This document shows, piece by piece, positions 58,339 through 64,000 of a stretch of DNA of 64,000 nucleotides (its first letter is position 1; every line of letters starts with the position of its first letter). The stretch lies in contig NC_063151.1 of NCBI RefSeq assembly GCF_020921035.1, positions 27,534,934-27,598,933 of the forward strand. The letters are read 5' to 3'. The position numbers and the translations under genes were made by a program. This stretch comes from Rhodamnia argentea. Lineage: Eukaryota > Streptophyta > Magnoliopsida > Myrtales > Myrtaceae. The notes under the pieces were generated by a model that saw only the letters and a program-made list of their open reading frames with translations, did not search any database and was not told the DNA's origin.

Positions 58339-61032
58339 CACAGTGAGAAGCAAGAAGAAGCAAACCTCCATTTCCTTATTGACAATCTGGCCAGAGGCAT
58401 CTAGCAAGACAACATCCAACGCAAAGTTCCTCCGGCAAGATGCCTGCAATTCGGTAAAACCAATTGTCAATGCATTTTGGAAGAAGGCCGCGGCTAGAGC
58501 ATGGCACCTGACTTTTAAGGGAAACATAGAACATTACAAATAAGGAGCCAATTGGGTTTCAAAGAAGCAAGAACAGACTCATACAACCACACTGAATGTA
58601 AAACACCATAGAGTAAGCTTTCGCTGCCCATCTCGTTTTCCAGATACACTGGCAAGGAAAGCTATGACCCAGTCAGTCAGTCATATATATAAATTTGTTT
58701 TGCATAGAAAATGACAAGGAATCTCCAATTCGCAATCACGCTTTGGAAGCACAATCAGAAACCACCCGAAAAGCTGAAATTGCAAACACTTGAGAATATC
58801 CAAAATTGATACTTTTTCCAAAGAGGAAAGCTTTAGAGCCAACTGTTTTGCTATTAAAAGGAACAAAAAAAAAAGGCTCATTAACATAGAAATATTGCTC
58901 CATGACGTCACAGACAAAAGATTCAACTTGTTCAAGGCAGTTCAACACCAAATGCCTAATACTGGATGCGAAATTCAATCAGATTTTTTCAAAAAGAAAA
59001 AATGTAGTATTGATAGGATTATGAGGAAGATACAACGACTTACCTTTCCACCTATGATACTCCAGGTACCATCGCTACCTTCTTCTATGTCAGAAGCAGA
59101 TGACTTGTCAATAGCTAAGTGTATAGGTGCATCCTGGCATTACAGGAAAATATTCATAAAAGATATCACATCCACATGAATAAGGTCAAACAAACTAGAC
59201 GAAAGGTACCTTATAATGATTCTCAAGGGATGAAGAATGGTGCAAGACCTTTGGACTGTACAAATAACCTTCTATACCATCATCAGTTCCATTGGTACTA
59301 ACCAAACTTATTTGCCTTAAAGGGCCTAGATCAGCTTCTCCGTCTTTTGAGGCACTTAGGGGCGTCTCATCCACCACTTCCCCGTCAAAGTGAAGCCGTA
59401 AAAGGTCATTTGAGACCTGCCATGAAGATAGAACTTTGAGCAACTTACAGAAGGAAAAGGGCCCCAAGGACAAGAAACCTAGGAAAGACAAAGACATCAT
59501 GAAGAGACTTTCAGTTGAGCACCATTTATGCAATCTAGACTTCTACTTTATCTCTTTCATCAGACCACCAATGAGACATAGACTTACATGTAACTGATAA
59601 CAATTCTCATCCAAGATCCACCAGATAATGCACGTAATTACACAATCACAGCCACTCCAATGAATATGAATAGAATCATACTCCAAGTATGTACTCTATA
59701 AAAGCTTATTCTTCTCAGTCACAATGGAAGTGCGCCAGTTGTAGATGCTATTTGAATATCCATTGAATACAGCTTACTTTTACATTTTTGAAGATCATGT
59801 ACCATTCATACAAGTCCAATTACATCTGAAATAATTGGTTAAAGCTAAAACAGACAGATAACATGTTCAACAGTTCGGACCAGTTAGTGGTAAGCATGAT
59901 GGACATTAATGTGCTCAGCAATAGCCATAAAAATTTCAGCAGTTATCAACTCAAAAGGAACAGGCAGTTAAAAACCCGTGTCTAAAACCTTCTCATGCAA
60001 AGAAGCAGTGTAATCCAGACACTTCGTATACATACCTGACAGCCAACATGGACCCATTTTCCAAACGGAAACTCGCTATCTGAAGAAGCATGCGATTTTT
60101 CACTTGAAAAAGCAGAAATCTCAGAGTCAGGGGATTCTTTTTGTGGAGATAGCGGTGGCAGAAGCATGAGTCTCTTATTTCCATTCAAAACAAGAATTGG
60201 AAAACCATCCTTGACATCTGAGTTCACCTGTGTAAACCAATATTTTTAACCTGATTAACCACAGAACATTGAACCAAAACGAGAAGTGACAGGCAATATT
60301 GCTTGTGATTATTGTATACAAAAAGAAAGGGCAGGCAATCATCTCTTAATCACCATTTTCGACCAGTTCCTTAGTGTCACAAACCAAGGAATGAAGTGAT
60401 AAGGGACGAAAAAAACAAGACACGACCCATAACAAAGGATTCATCCCACACAAAACCACAAAAATCAAATCAGCTTTGGTTCCACCAACAGGCATTGACA
60501 CTTATTCATCCATCTAACAGAAACAACACAGCAATAGACTTCAGTGCTCGTTGAAAGTCACTCTTGAGAAAATTCCACAGCGATTCAAAACATATCATAA
60601 TCAGACCAACACACACAACCCGAGAGCCGAGCAACGGTGACCGATCCAAACGAACGCAACACTATCCCTCGAAACCACAAAATCCAACAACTGGTGAGTG
60701 ATCAATCGCTAAAACAACCGCCAAACAAAGAACACATTACAACCTAAGCTCTCAAAACAAAAAAATTCACAAAATTGAGAAATGGGTACAGTCCCTCGTA
60801 TCAAAAACCAACGAACGACAGAGGAGGGAAGAAAAAAACGGCGGCTTTTCTCTACCTGACGAAAAATGGTACAAGGGAAAGTGGTGGAGTGCAAGAGATA
60901 AACCCAGAAGCAGAAAAGCAAAGACCCTTCTTCTCGTTCTTGTTTTTCATCTCTCTCTGCTTCGACGTCGAGCCTGAAATCACTGAGCGAAGAGTAACGA
61001 CTCAGGTCGATTGTGTTCTCGTCGCCCTCCAT
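53433..61032 (-). CDS. Plant SH2-domain (STAT-like) protein, SHA/SHB type
   Basis: Putative phosphotyrosine-binding regulator, one of the few plant proteins with an SH2 domain. Exons (minus): 60856-61032, 60036-60227, 59210-59416, 59044-59133, 58366-58443, 58034-58198, 56829-57170, 55570-55853, 55000-55162, 53729-54078, 53433-53589; 2205 bases, 734 residues. The N-terminal third (SLLFCFWVYLLHSTTFPCTI, FPFGKWVHVGCQVSNDLLRL, GYLYSPKVLHH) looks like a concanavalin/LamG-type beta fold. The middle has a linker and helical region (RALLLKEFAVSASDEEVLGL, SAVYEIEEYFMKIASC). The SH2 domain covers about residues 612-680: WIEGFITKEEAEASLRS, then GTFVLRFPTSRSWPHPDAG, with the phosphate-binding Arg at 645 kept. 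Arabidopsis homologues (At1g17040, At1g78540) are somewhat shorter. The last acceptor could instead be 6 bases further in. Confidence 0.9.
54930..54997. repeat. Compound (TG)n-(AGGG)n microsatellite at a splice donor
   Basis: About 12 TG units followed by about ten AGGG units on the plus strand. On the transcribed minus strand this is CCCT then CA, starting only a few bases inside the intron after exon 55000-55162 of the SH2 gene. Confidence 0.93.
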
Positions 61033-61112
61033 CTCCGATCAACCACGCTCAAAGATGACTCCTTTCACTCTCAGTCTCTCACCAACTGAAAAATCCTTCA
61101 GAAACCCAAGAG

Positions 61113-61148
<36 letters not shown>
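61033..61148 (-). promoter_or_regulatory. Leader/promoter of SH2 gene with (AG)n run
   Basis: 61115-61148 is (CT)n on plus, so a GA repeat in the sense of the SH2 gene, about 85 bases before its ATG. GA repeats of this kind are common in plant core promoters and leaders. Confidence 0.5.
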
Positions 61149-61150
<2 letters not shown>

Positions 61151-64000
61151 GTGCATATATCAACCAACAGATGAATCGAACACAAACTAATTTTCGGGTC
61201 AGTTTGAGTCTTCACAAAGCCAAAGGCAGTCTTTATTTTTCTTTTTCTTTTTCTTTTTTGACGACTGTTAACTAACGGCCGGTCTTGTTGCTTCTGAGGT
61301 TAAACTCCGAAACTTCGCGCGCATGAACACGAGCTTGAGAAGGGCCGAGATGGAGCGTCAGATGAGCGACAGAGAGCCCAAAGGCTTCGAGATGTTGGCA
61401 CGTGGCATGTGCAGAGTGAGTTCTGTTTCGTCTAAGAATAGTCTTGCCCGTAGCTTGTGCTGAAATTTTTTAGGGGGGCATGCAAATTCCACAAACTATT
61501 GTCTCGGGCTTATCACTGGATCTAGGACAACCCAATTTAGGCCCATTTGTTTCGGAACATCGAATGTAGTACTCATAAAATGTGATCTTTGTTGGAATTC
61601 TGATATTATTCTTTTAATTATTCTCTTTCGTTTTGTGCTTTTCTGTTTTTTTTTTTTTTTTTGGTCGATTATAACTCCAGTTGAGATAACTCATCGAATG
61701 CTGTATAACATCATTCAACGTGAGGTGGCCAAAGAAAGGAAATACAAGTTGGCTATACTGATTTTATTTCGTATCTTTTCGAACGTCATCATCTACCTAA
61801 GCAACGTACGTGATGTTAATATGTAACCATTATGAAAAATATTATTTTCATTAATCATGACACGACGTCTCCTTCCGTACCCAATGTGGAATATCATTTA
61901 CCCCAAGGTGATTGAAAAAGTTTTTTTTTTCCTACGAGGACAACACAATATCTCTCTACCTAATCAGTCGACACGGTCGAGAAGTTATTCGTGGCTTGTT
62001 ACGTCGTCTTATTGTCGAGTTCTTTTATAGGATCATGACCTAAATTTTCAATTTCATTTTGCAATTCAATTGCCTGAATTTTAGACATAAACTGAGCTCA
62101 ACGCTTAAGAAAGTTCAACATTTACTTGATGAAAGATGATTAACCAATCATATCTTGTATCGTTTGCTGTCTTCAATTCAAAGTGGAAAGCTGGGTTGAC
62201 GATCTCTCTATGCTTGGCCCATACTAGTCCTTGGGATGTGTCTTTTCAAAATCATCAAAAGCATTTCCTTCGATATTTCTCAGTCTTTGATGTTCAATAC
62301 AGGCAGAGGCCCCATCATGTGAAGCAAAGCTTACCAGCAATAGAATTTCAAGAGGCAGCACACAGAAAGCGTCGGATATAGTTAGTGCAGATTATGCATT
62401 TTGGAGTATCAGACGAGTTGCAAAGATCCGACTCGAATGGTTTCATCCAACATTGTCGCCGGATTGTTACTAACCCTTTGCTCTCTGTTCAGTGAAAGGC
62501 TGAGCACAACTATTATCAAGGTCTATAAAAATTAACAAGCTGGGCCTTGTTTTAATACTCATTTGATGTTGCTTAAAGTACAATCTTATGCTCCCAGTAA
62601 AGAAATGGGACAGGGACCGAAGAAATGAGACATACATCTTTTCTGTATTCTCTTTTACTGAGACGTATACGTCAAATGATTTCATTCTGACGATGATTCT
62701 TCATTACACCTCAAGAACATGGTACATTTACCGTAAGGGTTGATGTTGTGATGATGGAAAGGTAGTATGCCACGGACGATATCATCGGAGAGACAAGTCA
62801 TGGGTTGAGACTGAGATTGCTCGCTCGCTCGCTCATTCTCTTGCTCTCTCTCAGGTCTTGAAACAAAAAGCCTGTAAGGAGTTCCATTTAGACCTTTCCC
62901 TCTCAGACAACTCTCTAAGCTTCTTTGGCTTCAACCACGCCAAACCACGCTACTTTCCTTGCACGCATGAGGAAGATGATCACAACGATGCAGACAGCGA
63001 TATCGGCATAAGTTGGACACATTCTCGCTCGGTACTTTTTCCTCATTGCTGTGAGGAAACAAATACAAAAGCCTGGCAGAAAGATTACTTGAGTGATTAA
63101 AATCATTTTGCCAAGGCAACAGCATCTTAATTGCCGAGACTAGCTGAATATTTTGGGGACCCTTCGTCCTAATACTTTTTCAGTAACGATGTTGAGATAG
63201 CAGTTAAAGACAGTGCCTCTAGAATGTGACCTTAGATTTCAGTTTCCTTTACATGGTAATAAACATAAAGCCCGTTCTGATTAAATCCTTCTTATAACTA
63301 AATGACCACGGATTTTCATCTCGATCTAGCCTAAAAGACATACTGTACGGAGGAATGTCATGTGTGCTGCAATTTACGCATCAGAGAAATCGAACACCAT
63401 CATTTTGCCAAGCAAGAGAGTTCTAAAGAGTCACAACCTCTGCTTACTAGATCGATCGAAACCGCAGACGGGGATAAACATTAATAACTCAGCCAAAAAC
63501 TCAGAACCAAACCATCTCAGAGAACTCCTGGGTAAGTACGAATCTGTCGTTACATTCATATTGATCAATTTATACGTTCATTAAGCGAACTCAGTCGACA
63601 AGTTCTCAATGATTTCATTCTTATTCTTCATGTTGAACAAAGTAGACATTTCCAATGTTCACATGAAAATTCTGCGGCAAACTTTTGGAAGTGTATGTGG
63701 GGAACTTGTAAAGGTTTTTCTGAGCAGGAAGAATCTCCTCTCTCGAAGCGATATGCATTGGTTAGGTGTCTCTTCTATGTACCACACACCCATTTGATTC
63801 GTAGGAGGCCATCAAAAAGAGATTTTTATCAGACGTTTTGGAAACTCTCCACATCAATCAAAGGTGACTTATTATTCTTTTCTTCACCTCTACGGACCAA
63901 GCAGAACAATTTGGATTGATCACAGACGTCTGTTCCTTCATTTACTTGCTTCTTCCCACCAAGTTTCAATTTGGATATCGGGCTTTTGTCCGTTTTACGT
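61149..64000. other. Right-end region without supported gene
   Basis: About 2.85 kb. It contains a T-tract at 61645-61662 and scattered short open frames (for example 62136-62381, 62858-63100, 63360-63584) in several frames with no family resemblance. A spliced gene with small exons could be missed here. Confidence 0.45.

Noticed and set aside
62858..63100. 80-residue open frame near the right end
   Set aside because: No domain, no supporting splice sites or homology; cannot be told from chance.

Overview
The window is nuclear DNA from a flowering plant, almost certainly a woody eudicot. The evidence is intron-rich genes with GT-AG borders, plant-only protein families (PPR, X8, N-terminal-TM-C2, plastid solanesyl diphosphate synthase, plant SH2 protein), AT-rich spacers, a Ty1/copia element, a solo LTR and several hairpin-type small transposons. 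The GC-rich hairpin at 52566-52867 resembles repeats I associate with Myrtaceae such as Eucalyptus; that placement is a weak guess. No prokaryotic operon, CRISPR array, rRNA or tRNA was seen.

Layout, left to right. 62-3513 (+): 3' half of a UBP15-type ubiquitin protease. 4569-7271 (+): intronless PLS-type PPR gene. 9765-10167 (+): weak, frame-broken Gly-rich reading frame. 12424-12915 (+): small acidic plant protein of unknown function. 13935-15128 (+): intronless P-type PPR gene resembling At3g14580. 15758-20885: complete but coding-defective copia element with 170-bp LTRs. 21460-26705 (-): 12-exon gene for an SMP/C2 membrane-contact protein (NTMC2T6 type). 28172-37042: two diverged direct copies of a 3.3-3.6 kb repeat block separated by a truncated copia element. 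37043-42988: transposon-relic spacer with two related MITE-like elements, a solo LTR with a perfect 5-bp target duplication and a 100-bp tandem repeat. 42989-44337 (+): L18ae-like membrane protein. 44927-45990 (-): mitochondrial inner membrane protease subunit 1. 46867-49596 (-): plastid solanesyl diphosphate synthase. 51007-51943 (-): secreted X8 domain protein. 53433-61032 (-): 11-exon plant SH2 (STAT-like) protein. From 61033 to the end I found no gene I can support.

The genes are unrelated housekeeping functions: protein deubiquitination, organellar RNA processing (two PPRs), ER-plasma membrane contact and lipid handling, mitochondrial peptide processing, plastoquinone side-chain synthesis, cell-wall glucan binding and a putative phosphotyrosine reader. 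What links them is gene order. From memory, the homologues lie in two pairs of duplicated Arabidopsis segments (At1g17/At1g78 and At1g53/At3g14), so this window may keep an older combined order. I rebuilt exons by hand from splice sites, frame continuity and family resemblance; for the NTMC2T6, SPS, IMP1, X8, L18ae and SH2 genes the exon lengths sum to an intact frame. I did not find a convincing previously undescribed system.
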